From QHXM01 sp032160165 (lineage in GTDB: Bacteria; Acidobacteriota; Blastocatellia; Pyrinomonadales; Pyrinomonadaceae): a stretch of DNA of 64,000 nt. Shown here in pieces: positions 1 to 8,539 of the stretch. How positions within the stretch are numbered: the first letter of the stretch is position 1; each line of letters starts with the position of its first letter. The notes below the pieces were generated by a model. It was not told the DNA's origin. It ran no database searches and saw only the letters and a list, made by a program, of their open reading frames with translations. A program made the translations under genes and the position numbers. The stretch covers positions 72,292-136,291 of the forward strand of contig JAVHWA010000035.1 in assembly GCA_032160165.1 (NCBI GenBank), given 5' to 3'.

Positions 1-1233
1 AGCTTCGCGCAGGTTCGCGAAATTGTAGAGCGAAGCTTCGCTCACCGAGATGCTGCACGGCGGATCGTACGGCTCGAGCGCGAACACATCGAAGCCGAAG
101 CACGCGTGCGGGCAAAGCTCGATCAAGCCGGTTGCGATCTACCAACGAGCGCGGCGCGAGCGCTCGAGCGCCTCGCCAGCGCGCGTACGAGGCTCCTCGA
201 AACCCTGCCTCAGACGAGGGCCGAAGTCCTGTTTCGCTGGCTTGACGAAGTGGTAGTACCGGGCCGGGTTGTCGCGATCGGACGAAACTCCCGGCGCCTC
301 GTTTTTGTGATGCGACGGCGCAATGGAAATCTTATTGGCATGCGAGAGGACGGGCGCGGCGCGAACCTTCCCCTCGGCCGAGTGGGCAGGGTCTTTGCAC
401 CGGTTTATCCTCTGACTGAAGAATCCATCGAGGCCGCGTTTGCCGAAGTCAGAAGCAATGGACGCGAGCTTGCTCTTGAAGAGCCCCGGCTCAGCCAGGC
501 GCGTACCCATGAGGACGATGCCGTCAACATCATCAACGACATGATCGATGAGATAGTCCCGAGAGATTTGAGCGAAGATCAAAGAAGAGTCTGCAGCGAG
601 GCGCTGTGGTCTGTGATCGACGATGTGGAAACGGCGGAACGATGCGAGCGAAGCATCGAGAGCATTCGCTCTCAGGTTTGGGACCCTTTCGAGCGGCGCG
701 CGCGGGTTTTGGCTGCGTTCGGTTACCTGGACTTCCCCGCCGAGCGGGTAACAGATCGCGGACGTTGGCTGGCGGACCTACACGTCGATCGACCGCTGCT
801 GGTCGGAGAGGCCGTCGAAAAAGGACTCTTCGCGTCACTCGATACCACGCGCACAACCGGCCTGGTGGCGGCGATGACCGCGGATGAAGAACGCGACTAT
901 GGCGAGCTTGAGCTCGACGATGCCCTGGTCACTACACTTGCGCGCTTTGAAGAAGTCGCCTACAAAGTTTCGACGGAGGAATGGAAGCAGGGTCTGGAGC
1001 CCGCGCCTCAGATCAACTTTTCTGCGGCGGCTACGGCTGCGCGTTGGGCTGACGGTTGTGAATGGATTGATCTGGTGAGGGAGACGCGCGCTGAAGAGGG
1101 CGACCTTGTGCGAATGCTCTCGCGTACGGGCGAAGCCCTCTTGCAAATCGCCGGACTCAAGCGCGCGCAACCGGCAGCCGCGGATGTCGCGGCGCGCGCG
1201 AGCAGCGTAGTCTTGCGAGAGCCCGTTCGTTAG
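1..1233 (+). CDS. Ski2-like DEAD/DEAH-box RNA helicase, C-terminal part (5' end outside window)
   Basis: The frame is open from base 1 with no stop upstream of the first Met/Val codon, so the gene is cut by the window edge; about 410 residues are visible. The start contains an SFAQ motif followed by a charged helical stretch, as in the post-helicase region of HelY/Mtr4/Ski2-type superfamily II helicases. The rest is a helical C-terminal region of DSHCT type (GELELDD and an aromatic W-x-x-G segment near the end). Family knowledge says these enzymes unwind structured RNA with ATP. The ATPase motifs lie upstream and cannot be checked here. The call rests on the C-terminal domain only. Confidence 0.7.
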   Translation, partial: SFAQVREIVERSFAHRDAARRIVRLEREHIEAEARVRAKLDQAGCDLPTSAARALERLASARTRLLETLPQTRAEVLFRWLDEVVVPGRVVAIGRNSRRLVFVMRRRNGNLIGMREDGRGANLPLGRVGRVFAPVYPLTEESIEAAFAEVRSNGRELALEEPRLSQARTHEDDAVNIINDMIDEIVPRDLSEDQRRVCSEALWSVIDDVETAERCERSIESIRSQVWDPFERRARVLAAFGYLDFPAERVTDRGRWLADLHVDRPLLVGEAVEKGLFASLDTTRTTGLVAAMTADEERDYGELELDDALVTTLARFEEVAYKVSTEEWKQGLEPAPQINFSAAATAARWADGCEWIDLVRETRAEEGDLVRMLSRTGEALLQIAGLKRAQPAAADVAARASSVVLREPVR

Positions 1234-1241
1234 ATGTCATT

Positions 1242-1494
1242 CCTCTGTGCCCTCTATGCTCTCTGTGGTAAATATCCTCGGCCAACTGACCCCGAAATTA
1301 GCTCGGACGCAGAACGCGTTTGAGGGTGATCGCGGTCATGATCAAACGCAGAGCTCGCAGAGGCCGCAGAGGAAAGACAGGAAACGAAAGAATACGACTG
1401 CGTGCGATGAAACGGATTCGACTCAGACGTCTGGGCCCGAATGCTCAATTCTAGTTCTTCCTCTGCGACCTCCGCGTCCTCTGCGTTTAATATA
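1242..1494. repeat. 9-nt-period repeat blocks with inverted arms
   Basis: Three runs of nonamers lie between the helicase and the SGNH hydrolase. CCTCTGTGC-type words run at 1242-1268, AACGCAGAG-type words at 1345-1380, and CCTCTGCGA-type words at 1460-1486. The second and third runs are mutually inverted (AAACGCAGAG against CTCTGCGTTT), so the RNA could fold into a long imperfect hairpin. Similar words recur at 27606 and 53799-53943. No ORF explains this stretch. Confidence 0.75.
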
Positions 1495-1543
1495 CGTCTA
1501 CGCGAAGCTGCGGTGGATATCGGGGAATAAAACCTTGAGCGCG

Positions 1544-2263
1544 ATGAAAAGCATCCTCTGTCTGTTCCTGCTTATGATCTACTGCACGGCCTGCGCGCAT
1601 TCCAATTCACCACAGAAAGCACATGGATTGAATATGAACGAGGAAAAGGGTAGTCCCGTGGTTTACACCGCGCTTGGAGACTCGACCGGCGTAGGCACGG
1701 GGGCGAAAGAAGGCGGCGGTTATGTCCTGCGCCTCTTCAAACGAATTGAGAGCGAACACCCGCAATCGCGCCTGACGAATCTTTGCGTCAGCGGAGCGAC
1801 GACGGAAGATGTCTTGCGTGGACAGATCGGCGAGGCGATCAATTCACGTCCGACGCTTGTCACGCTGGGCATCGGCATCAACGACATCGGGCATGGAATG
1901 GATGTCGATAGGTTTGCGCGCAACTACGAAGAAATCATCAGTCGATTGAAGCGGGAGACTACGGCGAGCGTTGTTGTCACAAATATCCCCGACATCTCGT
2001 TTGCTCCTGTCGTGTTTGAAAGCGGACGAGCGGCAACGCGGCGTACAGTCGAACTCTTCAATGAACGGATCCACTCGATCGCGAAGCGTTACGAGGTTGC
2101 CGTGGTGGACACGTTTACCGAGACCCACAACATGATCCCCACCCATCCTGAATTCTTCTCGGAAGATGGCTTCCATCCTTCGGACTCGGGATACGAATAC
2201 TGGGCAAAGACGATGTGGCCTGTTGTTAAGCGCGCGTTGAGCTTTTCTCGTAGCTCATATTGA
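1544..2263 (+). CDS. SGNH/GDSL-family lipase or esterase, probably exported
   Basis: A 239-residue protein. The start at 1544 is preferred because it places a hydrophobic export signal at residues 4-17 ending in a Cys (possible lipoprotein, although the lipobox is imperfect). SGNH blocks are complete: GDS with Ser47 (block I), Gly84 (block II), GIND with Asn113 (block III), and DGFH with Asp208 and His211 (block V). Family knowledge: such enzymes hydrolyse lipids, acyl esters or acetylated glycans with a Ser-Asp-His set. The substrate cannot be inferred. The longer upstream reading frame runs through repeat DNA and was not used. Confidence 0.85.
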   Translation: MKSILCLFLLMIYCTACAHSNSPQKAHGLNMNEEKGSPVVYTALGDSTGVGTGAKEGGGYVLRLFKRIESEHPQSRLTNLCVSGATTEDVLRGQIGEAINSRPTLVTLGIGINDIGHGMDVDRFARNYEEIISRLKRETTASVVVTNIPDISFAPVVFESGRAATRRTVELFNERIHSIAKRYEVAVVDTFTETHNMIPTHPEFFSEDGFHPSDSGYEYWAKTMWPVVKRALSFSRSSY

Positions 2264-2272
2264 AATCAAGAT

Positions 2273-2854
2273 ATGGATGTCGACCAACTTCTTTCAAATT
2301 TGAGGAACGGCGACTCTGGCAAAGCGTTTGATGCTGGCAAAGCTTTGTTGAGAATGTCGCCCATGCCAATCGAAGAAGTGATAGAGATTTTGCGTGAAGC
2401 TGAAGGTGTGCATAACCGAGTCGCAGCCGCTTATGCTGTGTCGTGGATGTGCGGCAAATATCCAAAGAGCCACAGTACGCTTGCCGCTGCTGCACTTCTT
2501 GAAGCCTTCAATAATCCGACAGAAGATGTGGCCGTCAAAGCGCAAGCACTCGAAGGCTTCGCATCGCAAACACCTAGAAGAGGAACAAAGCTGTGGCGGG
2601 AAGTCGAAGCCGCGATCTTATCAGCATTGTCAGAGGAGTCAGTCGAAATCAGGTTTTGGGCGTGTTATGCGGCAGGCAGCATTAAGTTGAGATCAGCGTT
2701 GCCGAAGTTGAAAGAGTTGTCCGAGCAAGATACAAGAGTTTATCGCGGGTGGTGGCGCGTGTCGGAAGAGGCCGAGGATGCCATAGAGTGGGTACACGGA
2801 CGCAAGACCGAAGACCGGACACCGATGCCAATCGAGGCAGTGGATTCTAGCTAA
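2273..2854 (+). CDS. HEAT-repeat-like hypothetical protein
   Basis: A 193-residue soluble protein starting 9 nt after the preceding stop, so the two may be co-transcribed. The sequence consists of repeating amphipathic helix pairs with A-A-x-A-L and A-L-x-A-F patterns, as in HEAT/PBS-lyase-like solenoids that bind proteins. There is no signal peptide or catalytic motif. GC content looks lower than that of neighbouring genes. The specific partner is unknown. The HEAT assignment is a pattern judgement without alignment. Confidence 0.65.
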   Translation: MDVDQLLSNLRNGDSGKAFDAGKALLRMSPMPIEEVIEILREAEGVHNRVAAAYAVSWMCGKYPKSHSTLAAAALLEAFNNPTEDVAVKAQALEGFASQTPRRGTKLWREVEAAILSALSEESVEIRFWACYAAGSIKLRSALPKLKELSEQDTRVYRGWWRVSEEAEDAIEWVHGRKTEDRTPMPIEAVDSS

Positions 2855-3156
2855 GGCAAGCCCAACAAGTCATTCGAGCGGACTGCCCGATAGCAACTCT
2901 TTCAAGCTTGTCTGCCCAGATTAGCTTGGGTGCTGTGCGCGCGGGCAGTCGCTCACTTCCGGCGATAGACCAGCGCCGCTAATCCATAACCCACGGCTAA
3001 CATCCGTCCTGATTTGGTAGGGACATCGGGTCATCCCGTCCGTCCTCGCTCGCGCCTCGCTCCCGGTGCATGTTCCGCCTGCCGCATGTTAGAATCGCGT
3101 TCAGGAGTATTGGTCGGAAACCTCGCACGGGCGATTTTGTAATCGGGGGGTTAATT
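2855..3156. other. Non-coding gap with a 9-bp inverted repeat
   Basis: About 300 nt between a HEAT-like gene and a small gene. It contains GACTGCCCG at 2881-2889 inverted as CGGGCAGTC at 2942-2950, enclosing smaller GC-rich pairings. This could be a terminator-like or palindromic repeat structure. I see no convincing ORF. Confidence 0.4.
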
Positions 3157-3423
3157 ATGCCGGAAACGAATGAGTCGCCAAACAGTCCGTTGAATGCCGT
3201 CAAGGATGCACTTCGTTATTTAGGAGAAGCGTCCTATGCGATTCTGCCTGAAGACATAGCGCACCGTTTGGCAGAAGTCGAACGGGCCTTCTGGGGCGGC
3301 GTCCGCGGCCTCGTGGACAAGGAACTGAAATGGATCGACGAGCGCCTCGAAGGCGGAGACCGGCTGCGAGAAGAATGGCGCCGTGGCCGCACCAGTAGAC
3401 CTGCGGCGGGAGAAGGCATCTGA
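3157..3423 (+). CDS. Small conserved-looking hypothetical protein
   Basis: An 88-residue soluble protein. The start at 3157 is chosen because a run of six G residues (3145-3150) sits at Shine-Dalgarno distance and because upstream in-frame codons lie in apparent non-coding DNA. It is rich in Glu and Arg, mostly helical, with a conserved-looking W-x-x-x-V-R-G-L-V-D-K-E-L-K-W segment. It lies 42 nt before ispH on the same strand. I recognise no domain; a role with ispH is not implied beyond proximity. Confidence 0.6.
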   Translation: MPETNESPNSPLNAVKDALRYLGEASYAILPEDIAHRLAEVERAFWGGVRGLVDKELKWIDERLEGGDRLREEWRRGRTSRPAAGEGI

Positions 3424-3465
3424 GAGCGGTTCAGAACGCTTTCTCAGCAGCGGTTGAGTAAAATT

Positions 3466-4329
3466 ATGGAAGTCTTATTAGCCGAGGAGTTCGGGTTTTG
3501 TTTTGGTGTCGAACGCGCCGTCGACATGGTTGAGGATGCGTTGGCCGGAGGTCAAACCATTCATTCGCTCGGGGCCTTGATTCATAACTCGCAAGAGATG
3601 CAACGGCTGGAAGCGAAAGGTGTGACGACGATTGCATCGCCCGCGGAAGCCGAACCGAGCACTACAGCAGTAATTCGCGCGCATGGTGTCACGCCTCAGG
3701 TCCAGCGCGAACTCGAAGACAAAGCTTCTCACGTGATAGATGCGACCTGTCCGTTCGTCACGAGGGTGCAGCATTTGGCCGAACGCGCCGCAGCCGCGGG
3801 CCGAGATGTCGTGGTCGCGGGAAATCCGGACCATCCCGAAATGATCGGAGTTGTCGGATACGCCCCAGCCAACACTTACGTCGTTCGCGATGCGGAGGAA
3901 GTCGCGGCGCTCCCCATGCTTCGTCAGCCGCTGGTCGTTTCGCAAACGACAATCAAGCTCAAGACCTTTCTAGATGTTGCCGAAGCCGTCCGCGCCAAGT
4001 GCGATACTGAACCTCAGGTAATCAACACAATTTGCTCTGCTACTCGCGATCGTCAGGATGCTGCGCGTGCTCTGGCGGGCCAGGTCGATGCCTTCTATGT
4101 GATAGGAGGCCGTCACTCGTCCAACAGCGTCAAATTACTCGCTGTGTGCAAGGAACAGTGCGACCGTAGTTTTCTGATCGAGACCGCAGACGAGATCAAC
4201 CAGAATGATTTGGAAGACGTTGATCGGGTTGGTGTGACGGCGGGAGCTTCGACTCCCAACTGGCTGATCGATCAGGTTGTGGAAAGACTGCGTGAGATAG
4301 GCAAGCAACAGCCGCTAGCCGCTTCATAA
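3466..4329 (+). CDS. ispH: 4-hydroxy-3-methylbut-2-enyl diphosphate reductase
   Basis: Last enzyme of the MEP isoprenoid pathway: an iron-sulfur enzyme reducing HMBPP to IPP and DMAPP in the cytoplasm. The 287-residue frame has the three cluster cysteines Cys12 (GFCFGV), Cys95 (DATCPFV) and Cys190 (NTICSATR). It also has the substrate-site residues His40, His73 (RAHGV), His123 and Glu125 (DHPE), and a GGRHSSNS loop near the C-terminus. The ATG at 3466 aligns with the usual IspH start; an upstream TTG at 3454 would add four residues. The 3' end overlaps the convergent gene by 6 nt. Confidence 0.95.
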   Translation: MEVLLAEEFGFCFGVERAVDMVEDALAGGQTIHSLGALIHNSQEMQRLEAKGVTTIASPAEAEPSTTAVIRAHGVTPQVQRELEDKASHVIDATCPFVTRVQHLAERAAAAGRDVVVAGNPDHPEMIGVVGYAPANTYVVRDAEEVAALPMLRQPLVVSQTTIKLKTFLDVAEAVRAKCDTEPQVINTICSATRDRQDAARALAGQVDAFYVIGGRHSSNSVKLLAVCKEQCDRSFLIETADEINQNDLEDVDRVGVTAGASTPNWLIDQVVERLREIGKQQPLAAS

Positions 4330-4971
4330 ATCATCTTCAATTGAATCGGCCTGGTCCAGCACATGGACTATCCGGCGCGCTTCCTCCGAACCGTATTCGA
4401 CCGCCTGCCGCTCAAGGGCCGCACGCGCGATTTCGGAATCGACAGGATCGACCAGCAAGCCAACCAATAAAGAAACAGGGGCCTGGGCAAGCGCTTCCTG
4501 GGCCAACGCCCGTACAACGGGATCCACGCAGCGCGCCAGCTCGCAGATTTCGGTGGGGGCAAACCTGGCGGTAAGAGTGTCGGCCAGCTGATCTATGCGC
4601 GCGTAGTCGTGCAAATGGTGCGCGCGTCCTACAAGCTGGGCGAAGACTTCGGCTGATTGTGTCTGGCTCTGAAGTACCAGGGCTGTGGTATCGGCGATGC
4701 GACGCAGCTCTTTTTCCTGCTCCACATTCAGCTTGCTATCAGCATCGCTGGTGCGCTCGTCTAGCGCAGCTAGCAGCCGACTGAGCTCGAGGTCGGCTCG
4801 CGCATCATAAGGACGGCTTTCGGTCCGCGCGGGTTGCGCGGTCGCCGAGCCGGAAGATTGCAAGGCCTTCTCGACCAGGCTGCGCGTGGTCGAACGCAGA
4901 CCTTCCCATACGCTTGCTACCCGTGCTCCGAACTCTTCTATAATCATTCGCAACTGATTGTCGTCGCGCAT
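4324..4971 (-). CDS. Hypothetical helical protein
   Basis: A 215-residue soluble protein, convergent with ispH and overlapping its last 6 nt. It is helix-rich and acidic with many Ala, Glu and Leu residues; residues 40-65 are low-complexity and polar, and a leucine-rich C-terminal half could form a small solenoid. No signal peptide, membrane segment or known motif was seen. A possible -10 element (TATAGT on the minus strand, 5004-5009) lies upstream of the ATG. The function is unknown. Confidence 0.6.
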   Translation of the reverse strand: MRDDNQLRMIIEEFGARVASVWEGLRSTTRSLVEKALQSSGSATAQPARTESRPYDARADLELSRLLAALDERTSDADSKLNVEQEKELRRIADTTALVLQSQTQSAEVFAQLVGRAHHLHDYARIDQLADTLTARFAPTEICELARCVDPVVRALAQEALAQAPVSLLVGLLVDPVDSEIARAALERQAVEYGSEEARRIVHVLDQADSIEDDL

Positions 4972-5103
4972 GTGAGTCGCGCGTACTACCTCCGAATGCG
5001 CGTACTATACCGCGAAAGATTAAAAAGCAATAGCGAGCAGGCATATGAGAAGAGCACCAAGCAACCGCAGGTTGCTTTGACTCAATATCCTGCCGACGGC
5101 TGT

Positions 5104-5349
5104 TTACTTTCCGCTTCCTTCGGCCAAACTCTTTTCGTTATGGTCTATGATTTCGGCGATGGCCGAGAATGGGATCTTGATGATCTCGCCATCACCACGT
5201 TCGATCTTGACACTGGGGGTAGTCAACGCCTGGGTGGTCTTCATGCTTCGAACAATGCCGCGTATGCGATTGCCGTCGCCGGTGATGACTTCGATGTTGT
5301 CTTTGCCGTAGAGAGGGCGCAAGGCTGCGAGGGCTTTTGTTACTTCCAC
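5104..5349 (-). CDS. Small beta-rich hypothetical protein, LSm-like in pattern
   Basis: An 81-residue protein with GTG start preceded by GGAAAG at good spacing. After a short helix, the sequence alternates hydrophobic strands and Gly turns (D-N-I-E-V-I-T-G-D-G-N, then a G-x-V-R-S-M-K strand, then a K-I-P-F-S-A-I-A-E-I strand). This resembles small beta-barrel folds such as LSm/Hfq-type or ribosome-maturation domains. That resemblance is by eye only. It was chosen over a longer opposite-strand frame, which has poor composition. Confidence 0.5.
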   Translation of the reverse strand: MEVTKALAALRPLYGKDNIEVITGDGNRIRGIVRSMKTTQALTTPSVKIERGDGEIIKIPFSAIAEIIDHNEKSLAEGSGK

Positions 5350-5595
5350 TGGTTCTTTCCGCGCTTTCTTCTTATGCTTACTACAAGTCCCGCGAGTCGT
5401 GCTGCAGAGACCTGAATAGGACGTTTGAGCTACCTAGATGGTTTGGCTTCTAACACTATACTTCGCCTGGCCGTTTTACGGAAGTTAGGCGCTGGCCAAA
5501 CCAGATGCAACCTGACGGATGCGCGGGGCGTATAGAGCAACAGGCAAGTGGTAGGCTGATCGTCTGATTCTCTTCAAAAGTGTTAGAATGTAGCC

Positions 5596-6630
5596 ATGCA
5601 ATCTCAAGTTTCCACGGATAATCGAACTGCGCGTGATGGGGATGGTTCCAGCTGTCCCAATTGCAGCGCGTTGATGCCACGTGACATGCGTTTCTGTCGC
5701 GCGTGTGGGTGCCGTTTAGGCGAAGGCATTGAGGAATACACCGAGACGGTGCGTCTAAAGGACGGGCCGCATACTGACAAGACCCGGCGACCTCAGACAG
5801 CATCGAGGGTTCCTTCGGCCACCGGCCCTCGTGACTTTGGCGAGATGGCGCGCGACTCCCGCCGCCGGGCGATCGAATCGATGACCGGCGGTCTTGGTCG
5901 CTGGAAGGTAGGACGCGCTTGCAAGCGAGTTCCGCGCTGGATGATCTGGGTCATCGTACCCATCTTCGTGGCTTCACTGATCGGCGGACCAGCTTCGATT
6001 CGGCGCAGAAGCGCCGCAACCAGCAGCAGCGCCGCCTCCAGCGCGGCCCATTCTTATATTGGAAGCGAGTACAAGACGGTTGATGGTGGCGCCTTCGTCG
6101 AAGATGTTTCCCCTCCGGGATCGGCTGCGGATCTGGCCGGGCTGGTCGGTGGCGACGTCATTACCAGTGTCGACGGCAAGCGGATCACCAGCGAGAGCGA
6201 TTTGAGCAATCTGTTGTCGGAGATGCCCGTTGGCAAAACGGTAGAGGTCGTATACACGCGTGATGGAGAAACCAGGACGACGAAGCTAACCACCGTTTCT
6301 GAGAGCGAGAACGAGCGACTCGCCGAGGCCTTCGATTCGAGGCCGCAAGGTAAAGGCTTCCTCGGAGTCGATGACAACATGGAACGCGTGCAGATACAGG
6401 GCACGAAACTTTATGGGGTTCGACTCGACGGCGTGAGGGAAAACCGTCCAGCCTATCTCGCGGGTTTGCAGAACGGCGACATCATCATAGAGTTTGATAA
6501 AGTCCCTATTCGCACGGAAGGCGAGCTAAACAAGCGGATCGACCGCGCGCTTCCTCGCAGTACGGTCAAAGTCGTCGTCATGCGGGGCAATGAGCGCCTC
6601 GAAGTAATGGTCACCATGGGTAAGGAATAA
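5596..6630 (+). CDS. Zinc-ribbon, single-TM protein with two PDZ domains
   Basis: A 344-residue protein with an unusual order. A cytoplasmic zinc ribbon comes first (Cys20, Cys23, Cys34, Cys37, zinc_ribbon_2 style), then a polar linker and one membrane segment (about 114-134). Two PDZ domains follow (about 150-235 and 250-344), each with the 'A-x-x-A-G-L-x-x-G-D' carboxylate-binding style motif. No protease domain is present, so it is not HtrA or DegS. Known PDZ domains bind protein C-termini. An adaptor role linking the cytoplasm to envelope proteins is an inference. The upstream sequence contains TTAGAAT at -10-like distance. Confidence 0.8.
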   Translation: MQSQVSTDNRTARDGDGSSCPNCSALMPRDMRFCRACGCRLGEGIEEYTETVRLKDGPHTDKTRRPQTASRVPSATGPRDFGEMARDSRRRAIESMTGGLGRWKVGRACKRVPRWMIWVIVPIFVASLIGGPASIRRRSAATSSSAASSAAHSYIGSEYKTVDGGAFVEDVSPPGSAADLAGLVGGDVITSVDGKRITSESDLSNLLSEMPVGKTVEVVYTRDGETRTTKLTTVSESENERLAEAFDSRPQGKGFLGVDDNMERVQIQGTKLYGVRLDGVRENRPAYLAGLQNGDIIIEFDKVPIRTEGELNKRIDRALPRSTVKVVVMRGNERLEVMVTMGKE

Positions 6631-6631
6631 A

Positions 6632-6967
6632 TCAGGAGCGCGTCGCGTGTTCTATCAAGCGCGCTTCAATTTCGCGCCTGACCTCTTCACGGTCCTCTTC
6701 CAACTCATCCTTCTCGAACGTCTCGAACAAGGCGTACTGAGTATCCGAAACCAATCGCAGCTCCCAGGCCTCGCGCTCAGCGTGCGACGGACGCGAGAAC
6801 CACAACGCGTCAACTGACGCTTCCTTCACCGCCGCGTCTTTCACAAGTTCCTGATCGGATGCACGCAATTCCATGAGGGTCTGAGGACAAACGAGCAGAC
6901 GTTCGAGACGCCAGCCGTGCTTGCCATAAGTCGCCATGATCTCGGCGATGCGTTCAAGCTGGCTCAT
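6632..6967 (-). CDS. Small acidic hypothetical protein
   Basis: A 111-residue cytoplasmic protein, convergent with the PDZ gene, whose stop is one base away. The start is supported by AGGAACAGG upstream of the ATG. It is rich in Glu and Arg with a C-terminal charged helix. No family was recognised. Confidence 0.6.
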   Translation of the reverse strand: MSQLERIAEIMATYGKHGWRLERLLVCPQTLMELRASDQELVKDAAVKEASVDALWFSRPSHAEREAWELRLVSDTQYALFETFEKDELEEDREEVRREIEARLIEHATRS

Positions 6968-6987
6968 AACCTGTTCCTACAAAGGAA

Positions 6988-7016
6988 GGCCAGCCGGGAA
7001 CCATATTCGGCTGGCC
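6988..7016 (-). terminator. Hairpin downstream of a lipoprotein gene
   Basis: GGCCAGCC at 6988-6995 is inverted as GGCTGGCC at 7009-7016 (8-bp perfect GC-rich stem, 13-nt loop). Read on the minus strand it is followed by TTCCTTTG. The U-tract is weak, so intrinsic termination for the gene ending at 7052 is likely but not certain. Confidence 0.5.
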
Positions 7017-7051
7017 TCTCTCGCTTTTACTTCGCAATGCCTGCTCCCCGA

Positions 7052-7564
7052 TTACTCGCCGCGCTTATCAAAGGCGAGCTTCCAGGCGCCGTCTTCCTTC
7101 ACAAAATGAAGAGTCTCCCACTTGTTGCCTTTTTCATCCTTGATTTCGAGCGTAGCCGAATCTCCCTCGATCTTTTCGTTGCGAGTCTCGGGAACCTCTG
7201 GGGGAACTTCCTTGTTGGCGGCCTCGAGCCCTTCGTCCATCACAGCGTCGACCGTCTTGTTGGTCCGCTTGGCCTGCTCTTCCATCATGGTCAACGTACC
7301 CTTCGAGAAGAGGCCTTTGACAGCAGCGGTGTCCTTTGCCTTGATCGCTTCGAAATACTCCCGAAAAGCATCGGTCGGGGTCGCGGCCGCACTCGACTTT
7401 GCAGAGGCCGACGGTTTCGGTTCCGGTGTGGCCGTTGGCTTGGACGTTCCATTGTTGCTGCCAGCCGAGTTCGCGGCGTTGGTGTTCGACGCAGCTTTGC
7501 ATCCTGCCAGCAACGTGATGGCCGCTAATGCTACTGCCGCAAGCGCGGCGATCCGTAGTCTCAT
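7052..7564 (-). CDS. Lipoprotein with DUF4878-like fold
   Basis: A 170-residue lipoprotein with signal peptide and lipobox LLAGC (Cys22). A low-complexity Ser/Thr/Pro/Ala linker (about 25-62) leads to a compact domain. In it, a helix pair (DAFREYFEAIKAKDTAAVKGLF) is followed by beta strands ending in W-K-L-A, the pattern of DUF4878/NTF2-like lipoproteins. The Shine-Dalgarno AGGAGA precedes the ATG. It is a clear paralogue of the gene at 7697-8074, with shared 'EVRNEKI-x-GD-x-ATLE' and 'KEDG-x-WKL' motifs. The function is unknown; it would be anchored in the envelope. Confidence 0.8.
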   Translation of the reverse strand: MRLRIAALAAVALAAITLLAGCKAASNTNAANSAGSNNGTSKPTATPEPKPSASAKSSAAATPTDAFREYFEAIKAKDTAAVKGLFSKGTLTMMEEQAKRTNKTVDAVMDEGLEAANKEVPPEVPETRNEKIEGDSATLEIKDEKGNKWETLHFVKEDGAWKLAFDKRGE

Positions 7565-7696
7565 ACTTGTCTCCTAATCTATGACCCGCTGTATTAACAG
7601 CGACAGCCGGTCCAGGTTGAAATCACGCTCATATAGAATGGCGCGCTCGTGGCCCATAACAGTCTGCGGGGCATCCAGCACGACAAAGCGCGCCGG

Positions 7697-8074
7697 CTAA
7701 GAATCCAGTTTCCAGACCCCATCTTCTTTCGTAAGCTTTGTGGGCCTCCAATTGTCAGAAGCGCCCTTTACCTCGAGCGTCGCCTTATCGCCATCTATCT
7801 TTTCATTTCGCACTTCGGGGAACGCAGGTGGAACATCGACGTCGACAAGGAATTCGTCGAACGGCTTGCCCGCTTTCTTCGCCTGCTCCTCGAGCTCAGC
7901 GAGCAGCTTTTTAGCGATCGTCTTCTTCAGCGCCGCGGCGTCTTTGCTCTTCGCGGCTTCATAAAAAGCTTTGAAGCCTTCTGTAGGTGTCTGGCTCTTC
8001 TTGCTGCACGCCGCGGTCATCGCTATGACGACAAGCGCTACGAAGAGGAACGCGAGATGTTTGCGTAAGCTCAT
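7697..8074 (-). CDS. Lipoprotein, paralogue of the downstream gene
   Basis: A 125-residue lipoprotein with lipobox TAAC (Cys23) and almost no linker, followed by the same NTF2/DUF4878-like domain as the gene at 7052-7564. Both share the order helix pair, 'P-E-V-R-N-E-K-I', strand, then a final W-K-L. The pair probably arose by tandem duplication followed by linker change. Transcription runs toward the second copy across a 130-nt gap, so an operon is plausible. Confidence 0.75.
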   Translation of the reverse strand: MSLRKHLAFLFVALVVIAMTAACSKKSQTPTEGFKAFYEAAKSKDAAALKKTIAKKLLAELEEQAKKAGKPFDEFLVDVDVPPAFPEVRNEKIDGDKATLEVKGASDNWRPTKLTKEDGVWKLDS

Positions 8075-8539
8075 AGTATCTCACCTGGTGAATTCGCTCA
8101 GCCCTACGTGACCCAAACCGTAAGTTTGCGCTTTGACATCGGGCGTTCCTGCCCTGGAAGTACCGGCGACAGCCTGCATTTATTTCTGAACAGCCAGCCG
8201 TTTCACACGCAAACTAACAGTTTGCGCTACATTACCGTTTGCATGGAATCTGAGAGCTGCGAAGTATACATCATTCAAGCGCAAGACCTATAGACGCGAC
8301 AGAAATTTGTCCATTGAATCATTTGTTCACTGTTCATTGACCTGCTTGTTTCTGCGCAAACGAGTGGGTGCTTCGGAACGATAAATCGATGACTAAATAA
8401 ATCTCCATCGCCGCCTCTTGTTGACCTCGCCAGTCGCGGCCAATTATGATCCATGACGAGAACAAGGAACTGGTGCCAGACTTCCAATTGTCGCTAACTG
8501 CGGCGCTCGCCACCATATTCCGTATTTGCTTTGAACCGG
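8075..8539. other. Long non-coding gap
   Basis: About 460 nt between divergent genes. The word GTTTGCGC occurs at about 8125 and 8223, and related GTTTGC words occur nearby, but no clear hairpin or ORF with a ribosome-binding site is present. It must hold the promoters of both flanking genes. I could not choose a convincing -35/-10 pair. Confidence 0.4.

Noticed and set aside
1247..1543. N-terminal extension of the SGNH hydrolase
   Set aside because: The extension is nonamer repeat DNA, and the signal peptide begins only at 1544.
4834..5415. 193-codon plus-strand frame
   Set aside because: It runs antisense to two better frames with sensible composition and has Cys/Arg-rich shadow-like sequence.
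6917..7528. 203-codon plus-strand frame over the lipoprotein region
   Set aside because: It is antisense to a lipoprotein with a clear signal peptide, lipobox and Shine-Dalgarno.
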